Below, one piece after another: positions 25,594 to 33,477 of a stretch of DNA of 64,000 bases. The notes under the pieces are model-generated. The model made no database searches. It was not told where the DNA came from and saw nothing but the letters and a program-made list of their open reading frames with translations. The DNA comes from Actinomycetes bacterium (lineage in GTDB: Bacteria > Actinomycetota > Acidimicrobiia > Acidimicrobiales > JAJYXR01): NCBI GenBank assembly GCA_021801795.1, contig JAJYXR010000003.1, positions 62,001 through 126,000 of the forward strand. The letters are read 5' to 3'. Every line of letters starts with the position of its first letter. Positions within the stretch are counted from its first letter, which is position 1. A program made the position numbers and the translations under genes.

Positions 25594-28500
25594 TCACCAC
25601 ACGGTCACCCCAGGGGCCTCGGGACGGCTCGCGATGCGCGACACGCTGGCCCCGGGCACGGATGTGACCGTCACCACCCCTGGGCAGTCCGTCGACAAGG
25701 CCCCGGCCACCGTGCAGGTGTTCTGGACGATGCCCACCAGGTGAGCCACGCTCGAGTACCAGGACGACCCGCCGCCACCGCCGCAGTCACTCGACGAGGT
25801 GCTAAGCCAGGCATTCGTTGCAGCCCCTCCAGCATAACCGCCGCCGCCGCCGCCAGAGCCCGACACCTCGAAGCCAGCGTAAGGCTGGGGCCAGTCGGTC
25901 CAGGAGTTCGGGCTGGAAGCGCTCGCACCGAAGTCGCCGGCGCCGTCGTTCCCCCCGCTCACCCCGTAGCCTCCCGATGCACTAACGGGACTCGCCAGGT
26001 CCCCACCGTCGCCGCCCGTCCAGCCGGGCGAGATGCAGGCTGGCCCGTCGCTCCCCGATCCACCACCGCCTCCACCTCCTGCGATGGCGAGCACGCACCA
26101 CGAGCCCTGGCCCGGTGGCGTGTTCGAGCTGGTACAGAAGTTGCTCGTGGTGTGGCTGCAGGTGGAGGCTCCCTGGCCTTCGAGGCAGAGCGCGCTCGAC
26201 CCGCCACCACCACCGCCGTCGTTTCCGTAACCGCCGTTCGTGAAGCCCTGGCCGCCTATGTCGCTGAAGCCGTCGCAGCCGACCACTGCTTCGAGGCCCT
26301 GGCCCGCGGTGAGGGGCACCTTCAGCGTCACCAGAGCACCCGGGCCACCCAGCCCGTTCACGCTCGTGAGGCTGGACCCGCTCGGCGGGGTGGCCAGGCC
26401 GGCAGCACCGCCGCCGCCGCCGACAGAGAGAGTCCAGGTCCCGGTGGACGGCACGCTGAAGGAGGTGCTGCTCGCGGAGCAGTTACCGGTGGAAGCCTCT
26501 ATCACGAGCGTCTCCCAGGTGACGCTTATGTACCCGCCGCCGCCGTTGGATCCGTAGGACGCGCAGTTCTTCCCGTTACAGCCGGGACCGCCGCTCCCGC
26601 CCTGACCGCCAGAGGCACCAGAGGGCGCAGCGTTCATGCCCGGGTTCGTGGCGCCGTTCGGCCCGCTCGTGAGCACCCACGAAGACCCGCCGCCGCCGCC
26701 GCCCGATCCCCCGCCGTTGTCGTTAGGCCACAGGCCACACGAACTGGATCCCCCTCCTGCACCCCCGGCGTAGCCCGCGCCCCCCCCACCGGCTGCAGAG
26801 CCCCAGGTGTGGCTGACATGGTTACCTCCACCACCGCCGCCCCCGCCACCTGCGTCGATATTGCCGTAGCCACCGGTGCCGCCACCGGTGTATGACCCCG
26901 GTCCGCCATCAGCACTGCCGCCCGACGAGCCAGGGCCCCCGCCGTTCGCGCCGTTGTTGCCGCCGTTGTTGCCGTTCTGGTAGCCGCCTTGCGTGGAGCC
27001 CCCGTTGCCACCCGGTCCGCCGTCGTTCGCGTTGCCGCCGATGTTGCCGTTCACTTCCTCGTCACCGTTCGAATAGTTAGGGGAAGCTCCCGTCCCCTCT
27101 CCACCGTTGGCACCCGGGCCGTTGCCTCCGTTCGAGGAGCAGTTAGGCATGCCGCCACCTCCGCCGCCTCCCACCACGGCTACGGGCGTCCCCCCGATCG
27201 ACAACTCGCTAGCACCGCCACCGCCGCCACCTCCCCCGTAGGGACCGCTACACGAACTGAACCAGTTGCATACGCCTGCCGCGGTGCCGCTGTAGTTCCC
27301 GGAACCACCTTCGCCGCCCTGGGCCCATCCAGCACCGCTGCTTCCGCCTGTTCCCTCGCCGCCGTTCGGCCCGCCGGAGTTGTTGTCGTTGCCGCCGCCT
27401 CCACCACAACCGAGGTCGTAGCTTAGGGACTGGCCCGGGGAAAGCGGGAAGGTGGCCGTCACCTCGCCGCCCTGGCCGCCGTTGCCACCTCCACCCCAGT
27501 CGGTGCCACTCGCTTCTCCGCCACCGGCACCATAGAGCGTGACTATCGCCTCGGAGGTACCACTCGGCGGCGTGAGGGTCTGCGTGGAGTTACAGCCCTC
27601 TGTAGGGATGGACGCCGAGGTGAAGATCGAGTTCGTAGCGGGAGCCACGTTCGTTATGACGGTCCCGTTTCCCGACGGCGCTGAGGAGTAGTTGACGGCG
27701 AAGGCCCCGCCTACCACGAGGTTCGTGTCCACATAGGAGGCACCACCGGCGCCGCCGCCGCCGCCGCCGCAGTCGCCTCCAGGAGCGCCGGAGCCACCTC
27801 CGTAGTAGCCGCCCCCACCACCACCGGAGTCGCCTCCGAGGCCGGTCGTGACACCCGGTGCGCCGTCTGGTCCAGTCGCGGCGTTACCAGGGCCTGCGTT
27901 GTCGATGGTGAAGCCGAAGAGCGAGTAGCTGTATCCGGTGCCACCTTGGCCGCCCGAGCCGGCCGGGGAAGTAGAGGAGCCGTTCCAGCTCCCACCGGTG
28001 GCAGGTCCGGTGTTCAGGTAGATGCCGAAGAAGCCGAGTACCCCGGTTATCCCCGATCCCCCGTCGGCGCCCGGCGTCGGCATGCCCCCGGCTCCGCCTG
28101 CACCGGCAGGGCTCCCGAAGCAGACGCCCTCGCCACCACCGCCGCCGCCCGCGGCCACCGCGAGGATGCAGGGCACGTTCGAAGGAGGCGTGCCGTCAGG
28201 GTTACCGCTGCCCGGCAGCGAGCCACCGGCGCAGACCGGCGCGCTCTGGCCGCATCCCGATCCACCTACCTGCTCCAGGCAGAGGGCGCTCGCTGCCCCT
28301 CCCCCGCCGCCTGCGTTCCCGCCGGCACCTCCGTTTCCATAGCCGGTAGAGCTGGTACCTCCACCCGAGGTTCCCGTCGAACCTGCCGACCCGGTGGAGC
28401 TGGTGACCTGGTAGCCGCCGGGAACCATGAAGGTGGCCTGGATCTCGGCCCCTGATGCCCCCGACGCGCCCGAGCCGCCGTTCGAGCCAGTGCCCGAACC

Positions 28501-29190
28501 ACCAGTGCCACCCGCGATCACGGCGGTCACCTGGGTGAAATTACTGCTCGGTGTGGTGACGTTCTGCCAACCGCCGTTCGGGTTCACCGGCACGCTGGTC
28601 TCGTCTCCCACAGCAGGAGGCTGGATGTAGAAGGCGGCCTGCACCGACTCGCAGACGTAGCGACCGCTGACCCCGGCGCGTCCGGTGGCATAGACGTACA
28701 CGGTGCCCGGCGAGGTGGGGCTGGCTATGGCAGCCGAGTCCACCACGTACTGGTACTCGCTGTTCACACCCGAAGTGCCGCCCGACGCCAGCTCCCATCC
28801 GCTGGTGGTCGCTGAGTCCGTCTGGCAGTCCGGATCGAGGCTGTTCACGAAGGCCGGGTTCGAGGTGTCGGCTTTCTCGCCGTTGGGGCAGTCCCAGGAC
28901 CCGGTACCCGCGGGCGGAGACGAGCTCGTGTAGCCGTCCGAGCAGTAGGCAGAGCCATAGCCTGCATCGGCGGCGAGGTGGTTCTGGTAGTCGGTGAGCG
29001 CGGCATTGGCCGCTGCGGTGGCCTGCTTGGCGAACACGCTCTGGCTCACGATCGGACCCTCGGCAGATGCCTGCATGAAGGCCGCGGTCGTGAGGGTCCC
29101 GATCACCACGATCACCCCGAGCACCACCATGAGGGCGGTCTGGCCCTCTTCTCCCAGACATCCGAACGGACCAGTGGCTCTTCGCATCAT
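25594..29190 (-). CDS. PilX-like protein with giant ALK-type glycine-rich region
   Basis: 1198 aa. The N-terminus EEGQTALMVVLGVIVVIGTLTTAAF is a PilX-like hydrophobic helix followed by AKQATAAANAALTDYQNHLA. From about residue 190 to the end the chain is glycine-rich, organised in about three modules. Each module has a beta-strand opener (GTWTLSVGGGGG, EAIVTLYGAGGG), a PLTAGQGLEAVVGC segment, then LAIAGGGGGGG and GGGGGGYAGG tracts with regularly placed Cys pairs. This wording matches the glycine-rich domain of receptor kinases ALK/LTK (PF12810-like, poly-glycine-II helices). Third pilin gene of locus B, 20 nt after the LamG PilW. Confidence 0.85.
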   Translation of the reverse strand: MMRRATGPFGCLGEEGQTALMVVLGVIVVIGTLTTAAFMQASAEGPIVSQSVFAKQATAAANAALTDYQNHLAADAGYGSAYCSDGYTSSSPPAGTGSWDCPNGEKADTSNPAFVNSLDPDCQTDSATTSGWELASGGTSGVNSEYQYVVDSAAIASPTSPGTVYVYATGRAGVSGRYVCESVQAAFYIQPPAVGDETSVPVNPNGGWQNVTTPSSNFTQVTAVIAGGTGGSGTGSNGGSGASGASGAEIQATFMVPGGYQVTSSTGSAGSTGTSGGGTSSTGYGNGGAGGNAGGGGGAASALCLEQVGGSGCGQSAPVCAGGSLPGSGNPDGTPPSNVPCILAVAAGGGGGGEGVCFGSPAGAGGAGGMPTPGADGGSGITGVLGFFGIYLNTGPATGGSWNGSSTSPAGSGGQGGTGYSYSLFGFTIDNAGPGNAATGPDGAPGVTTGLGGDSGGGGGGYYGGGSGAPGGDCGGGGGGAGGASYVDTNLVVGGAFAVNYSSAPSGNGTVITNVAPATNSIFTSASIPTEGCNSTQTLTPPSGTSEAIVTLYGAGGGEASGTDWGGGGNGGQGGEVTATFPLSPGQSLSYDLGCGGGGGNDNNSGGPNGGEGTGGSSGAGWAQGGEGGSGNYSGTAAGVCNWFSSCSGPYGGGGGGGGASELSIGGTPVAVVGGGGGGGMPNCSSNGGNGPGANGGEGTGASPNYSNGDEEVNGNIGGNANDGGPGGNGGSTQGGYQNGNNGGNNGANGGGPGSSGGSADGGPGSYTGGGTGGYGNIDAGGGGGGGGGNHVSHTWGSAAGGGGAGYAGGAGGGSSSCGLWPNDNGGGSGGGGGGSSWVLTSGPNGATNPGMNAAPSGASGGQGGSGGPGCNGKNCASYGSNGGGGYISVTWETLVIEASTGNCSASSTSFSVPSTGTWTLSVGGGGGAAGLATPPSGSSLTSVNGLGGPGALVTLKVPLTAGQGLEAVVGCDGFSDIGGQGFTNGGYGNDGGGGGGSSALCLEGQGASTCSHTTSNFCTSSNTPPGQGSWCVLAIAGGGGGGGSGSDGPACISPGWTGGDGGDLASPVSASGGYGVSGGNDGAGDFGASASSPNSWTDWPQPYAGFEVSGSGGGGGGYAGGAATNAWLSTSSSDCGGGGGSSWYSSVAHLVGIVQNTCTVAGALSTDCPGVVTVTSVPGASVSRIASRPEAPGVTVW

Positions 29191-29210
29191 GTCTCCCTGT
29201 ATCGACCGGA

Positions 29211-31742
29211 TCAGCTCGGCTGCCCGGCTTCGTAGAGTGCCTGTACCTGCGTGCCGGCAAGCGCTGTCGGGAAGACCGCCACGTCCGCTATGTCCCCGTT
29301 GAAGGGGAGCACAGTGCCGCCGCTGTAGGTGCCATTCCCGTTACCCCTGGGCCAGCCGCCCGCGTTCCCGAGTTCTCCTATGCGCCACCACCCTGAGAAA
29401 CTCTGGGCGGCAGTGACCGACGTATTGGCGGCAACGAGCTGTCCGTCCAGGTACAGAGCCATCCCGGCCGACGATAGAGTCGCAACAGCGAGGTGCCACT
29501 TGCCGTCAGTCACACTCTGGGGCGACGAGATCGTGGCAGGGCAGTCGCTCGGGTCGCACACGCCGAATACCAGGTTCCCGTGCGCGTTCACGTAGAGATG
29601 CCGGTCGTAGTTGCCCGGGGTGCCGGTCTCGGAGTTCGCGAACTGGGCTATCCCCCCGTTGGTCGAGCTGGTCTCGAACCATGCGACGATGCTGAAGGTC
29701 TGGGGTCCGACCATCTGGTTCGCGGTGGAGACATAGCCCGAGCCCGTGAAGCTCATGGCTGGCACGCCGGTGTCGCAGGGTGCTGCACCGGGGGTGGAGC
29801 CCTCGGTGACGACGCCCTGGATCGTCCCCGTGTCGGGAGCCCAAGGGTTCGAGGGAGGCGAGCTTCCCTGGTAGCCGTCCGGGGCCGGTGAGACGTCCGC
29901 GACGGCCGGGGTGAGGGCCGGGTCTATCGCCTGTGGGTCGGCAAGCGTCCACATCGACGAGGGCTGCTCGGCTGCCTCTGCGTAGCCAAAGCAGGTGGAG
30001 TAGTTCCCGGTGGCCTGGAAGAGTCCCTGGATCTGCGATGGGCTCAGGGCCTTCGAGTACACCGCCACGTCGGCCAGGTCTCCCACGAATGGGTACGCGC
30101 TCGACGCCGCAGTGTTGTTGGCCCAGGGGGTGTCCGGCCAGCCGCCCTGGTTGCCGAGCTCGCCTATCCTCCAGTATCCCTGCTGGGAGAACTGCTGAGC
30201 CTCGGTGGCGGCGGAGCTGTAGGCGACCAGCTCACCGTCCAAGTACAGGCTCATCCCCGCTGACGACAAGGTCGCGACCGCGAAGTACCACTGGCCGTTG
30301 TTCACCGGAGCAGGTGAGGAGATTACGTAGGGACACCCGGGAGAGCTCGGGTCGCAGATGCCGAAGACGAGCTTGCCGTCGGTGCCGATGTAGAGCTGGC
30401 GGTCGTAGTTACTCGGGGTGCCGGTCTCGGAGTTCGCGAACTGGGCTATCCCCCCGCCGCCGAGGGTAGCTGGCGCCATGAACCAGGCCGAGATGCTGAA
30501 CACCTCGGGTCCCGGGGCCGCCACGGGAGTCGCCGTCGAGATGAAGCCCGACCCAGTGAAGTCCATCACCGGGACCGAGAGGGGCGTGAGCAGTGGAGGG
30601 CTCGCGCTCGGAAGCACGCTCACTACCCCGTTCACCGTACCGGTGTCGCCGTTTCCGCTCAGGTCCGTCACCACGCCGCCGGTCGCCGAGTCGAGGGGCC
30701 ACATCCCCGATGGACCGAGCGCGAGGGCCGCGCTCGATGTGGTCGCGGGCTGGTAGCCGCCGCTCAGCATGTTCGTGAGCCAGACCTGCTCGCTCACCTG
30801 AGTGCCCGCCCCGGCAGATCCCGCATCAGAGGCAGACCCGGAGGTAGCCAGCACAGTCGCCTTCAGCACCACGAGCTGCACTAGCTGCAGGCCCAGTGCG
30901 TTGTCACCGCTCGCGAGCCCCAGGGGATGGCCCGAGGAGTTAAGGGACACCGAGGTCGCCCCCGTGGCGCTGTACTCTCCCGCCGGCCCCGCGTAGTAGT
31001 TGAACAGAGCTGGGGTGTCGCCTGGAGCGCTGCCCGCGCTGCCCGACTGGCAGGACTGATCGCACCAGACCCTCGGGACCGTCCAGACCGGCGAGTGCGT
31101 GCTCACGCATGTCGACGGGTCGAGGTACGTGGAGCTGGCCAGAGCGGCCGTCCCGGGGTTATACGTAGACCCGCAGTCGTAGATCGCGAGCGTGCAGCTC
31201 ACCCCCTGGCACGAGCCTGGCTCGAAGGTGATCTCGTAGACGCTCGGTGTCGCATCGGCGCCAGCATGGCCGGCGGTGGCCGGCGCGTAACCGCAGTAGA
31301 CGAGGTCGAAGTCGTAAGCGGTGGCTAAGGCCAGGCTGGCTGCACCGTCTGCGTTCAGCGACACTCCCCCGGAGGGAGCAGGCGAGTCGAGACCCCAGCA
31401 GGAAGGATCGCTGGCCACCGTGGCATCCTGTGCGGATGCGGCTGCCTCGGGTGACACAGCGCCCGCTAGGTACTTCGACACCTCTGCCATGCCGTTCTGC
31501 GCCGACTCCGCAGCGTGGCTCTGGCGGAGGGTCCCGACGGTGATGGTGTCGATGTTCGTCGCGACGATGAACGACATCGATATGGCGATGGCGAGCAGCA
31601 GCATGGCGACCAGCAGCTCCACCAGGGTGAAGCCGCCGGACTGCGAACCCATCCTGCCGGCAGCGGACCTGGCGCGTGTCCTGCCGGCGGCGGACCTGGC
31701 GCGTGTCCTGCCGGTAGCGGACCTGATGAAGAGCGCCTTCAT
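29211..31742 (-). CDS. PilW-like prepilin with two LamG/concanavalin-like domains
   Basis: 843 aa. The prepilin motif QSGG-FTLVELLVAMLLLAIAISMSF carries Glu5. After the PilW-like part (to about residue 360) come two homologous LamG-type lectin folds: MDFTGSGFISTATP...ISAWFMAP...YDRQLYIGTDGKLVFGICDP...LYLDGELVA, and the second copy with YDRHLYVNAHGNLVFGVCDP...LYLDGQLVA. Each ends with a jelly-roll motif and VADVAVY/VFP. Lectin-bearing modular pilins are known from Streptococcus sanguinis type IV pili. ATG overlaps the upstream PilV stop (ATGA). A 27-bp repeat lies in the leader peptide. Confidence 0.9.
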   Translation of the reverse strand: MKALFIRSATGRTRARSAAGRTRARSAAGRMGSQSGGFTLVELLVAMLLLAIAISMSFIVATNIDTITVGTLRQSHAAESAQNGMAEVSKYLAGAVSPEAAASAQDATVASDPSCWGLDSPAPSGGVSLNADGAASLALATAYDFDLVYCGYAPATAGHAGADATPSVYEITFEPGSCQGVSCTLAIYDCGSTYNPGTAALASSTYLDPSTCVSTHSPVWTVPRVWCDQSCQSGSAGSAPGDTPALFNYYAGPAGEYSATGATSVSLNSSGHPLGLASGDNALGLQLVQLVVLKATVLATSGSASDAGSAGAGTQVSEQVWLTNMLSGGYQPATTSSAALALGPSGMWPLDSATGGVVTDLSGNGDTGTVNGVVSVLPSASPPLLTPLSVPVMDFTGSGFISTATPVAAPGPEVFSISAWFMAPATLGGGGIAQFANSETGTPSNYDRQLYIGTDGKLVFGICDPSSPGCPYVISSPAPVNNGQWYFAVATLSSAGMSLYLDGELVAYSSAATEAQQFSQQGYWRIGELGNQGGWPDTPWANNTAASSAYPFVGDLADVAVYSKALSPSQIQGLFQATGNYSTCFGYAEAAEQPSSMWTLADPQAIDPALTPAVADVSPAPDGYQGSSPPSNPWAPDTGTIQGVVTEGSTPGAAPCDTGVPAMSFTGSGYVSTANQMVGPQTFSIVAWFETSSTNGGIAQFANSETGTPGNYDRHLYVNAHGNLVFGVCDPSDCPATISSPQSVTDGKWHLAVATLSSAGMALYLDGQLVAANTSVTAAQSFSGWWRIGELGNAGGWPRGNGNGTYSGGTVLPFNGDIADVAVFPTALAGTQVQALYEAGQPS
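31661..31714. repeat. 27-bp tandem repeat in a prepilin leader
   Basis: Two copies plus a partial third encode RTRARSAAG repeats in the cytoplasmic leader of the PilW-LamG prepilin. The repeat adds positive charge before the membrane segment. Confidence 0.92.
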
Positions 31743-33214
31743 GAGAGCCCCAGCGGGCAGGCACCGACGTCGTAGCCAATGCCGGGTGCGTCGGCACCGG
31801 GTGCCAGATCGGGAGGGATCGCGAGCGGCGACGACTCGACGACGCTCTGGAGCGCCGAGATGTTCGTCACCTGGGATGGGGAGCTCTGGAGATAGCCCCC
31901 GCCCCAGGTGGTCTTCACCGCCACGAAGTACCCGAGATCGGATTCTGAGCCGAGGGTCCCGTCACCCCACTGCCACGAACCGTTCGAGCTGGTAAGGACG
32001 CACCACCCTCCGGTGACGTAGGAGGCGAAGGTTATGCCGCTTGCCTTCTGGATGATCGGCGTGCAGGGAACGGGAGGTGAGGTCGAGTACTCCGCGCACC
32101 AGGTGCCCGCTGATACGAACGGCACCGTCGACGGTGTCGCGTACCAGAGCTTCGGCAGCGCCACCGGCGCCTGGGGAGGGAATGTGTAGGTGCCACTGGC
32201 GGCCTGGTAGAGGGACTCGATCTGGGACCCAGATAGCGCTGCTGACTCCCATATGGCTACGTCCGCGACCTGGCCTGGCACGTAGTCACCCTGGTACTGC
32301 GGGTTATAGCCTATGCTCACAGCGCACGAGCAGCTCGGTGCAGCTATGTCACCACCGGAGTACGCGCTGTGGCCCACCAGCGCCCCGTCGATGTAGGCGT
32401 CCACGCTCGTGCCGTCATAGGTGCCGACGTAGAAGTACCACCCCGCGAGCGACGGCATGGTCGAGTACCTGAAGCATGCCCCCGCCTGGCTCGTGCCGTT
32501 CCCCACGCTGAAGAACCCGGTGCCTGCTCCACCCGGACCACTCCCGTCGCATGAACCCGAGCCGTTCAGCTCGAGCTGGAAACCGTGGTGGTCCGAGTCA
32601 GTGTGGTCGTTCGCGACGATCCGGGGGTTGTCCGAGGGCGTACCCGACAGGTGGAACCATGCGGCCACGGTGAGCTGGGTACCGGTCGGGCTCGGCACCG
32701 GCGTGGATACGTAGGTCGTGCTCCCGTTGAAGGCCAGCGCGCCGTTGCTGGTGTCACAGGACACCGGTCCTGGAGTCTGGTCCCAGGCGGGCACGTTATA
32801 GGCATTCGCACCGTAGCCGTTGCCCGACACGTCTGCCACGTTCGGGGAGCCTGACCCAGAGTCGTCCATCGGCCAGAAGGCCGTCGGGCTGAGGTCCATC
32901 ACCGACTGCTGGTAGAGGCAGGAGGGGTTCGCCGCAGCCGAGCGCACCTGGGAGAGGATCCCAGATGCCACGCTCTCTGCCACCATCTTCGCCCGGTAGT
33001 CACCGGTCGTGGTGGTCGTCTCCATCATCAGCATCGCTGCCGGCAGGAACACGATCATCAGCACCGCGAGCGCCACGATGGCGTCGATCAGGGCGAAACC
33101 CACCTCGTCGGCCGATGCGCCTCCCAGCGACCTAGCTGCTAGCGACCTGGCTGCTTCTGGTCTGCCTTCTCCCCTGGCCCTGCGCTGGCGCGCACGGCAG
33201 AGCGGATACCACAT
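31739..33214 (-). CDS. PilV-like prepilin with one LamG domain, first gene of pilin locus B
   Basis: 491 aa from ATG 33214, chosen because GGGGAGATGG precedes it; an upstream in-frame GTG at 33295 has no ribosome-binding site. The pilin segment VGFALIDAIVALAVLMIVFLPA has Asp at mature position 5 or 6 rather than the usual Glu (FALID). Residues about 130-330 form a LamG/jelly-roll domain (FNGSTTYVSTPV, TVAAWFHLSG, FYVGTYDGTSVDAYIDG, VADVAIWESAALSGSQI). The rest is a beta-rich tail with Cys. ATGA overlap with the PilW gene. Confidence 0.88.
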   Translation of the reverse strand: MWYPLCRARQRRARGEGRPEAARSLAARSLGGASADEVGFALIDAIVALAVLMIVFLPAAMLMMETTTTTGDYRAKMVAESVASGILSQVRSAAANPSCLYQQSVMDLSPTAFWPMDDSGSGSPNVADVSGNGYGANAYNVPAWDQTPGPVSCDTSNGALAFNGSTTYVSTPVPSPTGTQLTVAAWFHLSGTPSDNPRIVANDHTDSDHHGFQLELNGSGSCDGSGPGGAGTGFFSVGNGTSQAGACFRYSTMPSLAGWYFYVGTYDGTSVDAYIDGALVGHSAYSGGDIAAPSCSCAVSIGYNPQYQGDYVPGQVADVAIWESAALSGSQIESLYQAASGTYTFPPQAPVALPKLWYATPSTVPFVSAGTWCAEYSTSPPVPCTPIIQKASGITFASYVTGGWCVLTSSNGSWQWGDGTLGSESDLGYFVAVKTTWGGGYLQSSPSQVTNISALQSVVESSPLAIPPDLAPGADAPGIGYDVGACPLGLS

Positions 33215-33315
33215 GAAGCCATCTCCCCGCCCCCCCCTAAGCCGCCGGTGCCACGCTCCTCGCATCTGCACGAATGAACCTGTCGCCAGAGGCACTTCGT
33301 TACTGGTAAGTCATC

Positions 33316-33431
33316 GTAACGAGTTACAGATTTTGTGTATAGTCGTGATTCCACCCGAGTAATACCACCTACTTTTTCTCACTTTAGGTGGTATTTACTG
33401 TAATAATGAGTCATATACCACTTTATGTGGT
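33316..33431. promoter_or_regulatory. AT-rich regulatory region upstream of pilin locus B
   Basis: A patch clearly poorer in GC than its flanks. It holds the palindrome GTAAC-GA-GTTAC (33316-33327), a reverse-strand -10 candidate TATACA (33336-33341), a perfect 10-bp inverted repeat AATACCACCT/AGGTGGTATT (33361-33370 and 33386-33395, 15-nt spacer) and a small stem ACCAC/GTGGT (33417-33431). The large inverted repeat sits where a -35 or operator would be for locus B. It also lies downstream of bioF-bioD, so a terminator role is possible. Confidence 0.5.
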
Positions 33432-33477
33432 GCTATGACCGCTTGTGCGAAAGGGCGGCTTCCGGAAAAGGCTGGCG

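Noticed and set aside
24952..26895. 647-codon forward frame
   Set aside because: Antisense of the glycine-rich pilin; composition reflects GGN codons read backwards.
33316..33327. BioQ/BirA biotin operator
   Set aside because: Half-site resembles GTTAC, but spacing is N2 not N3 and it lies downstream of the biotin genes; left as a generic palindrome.
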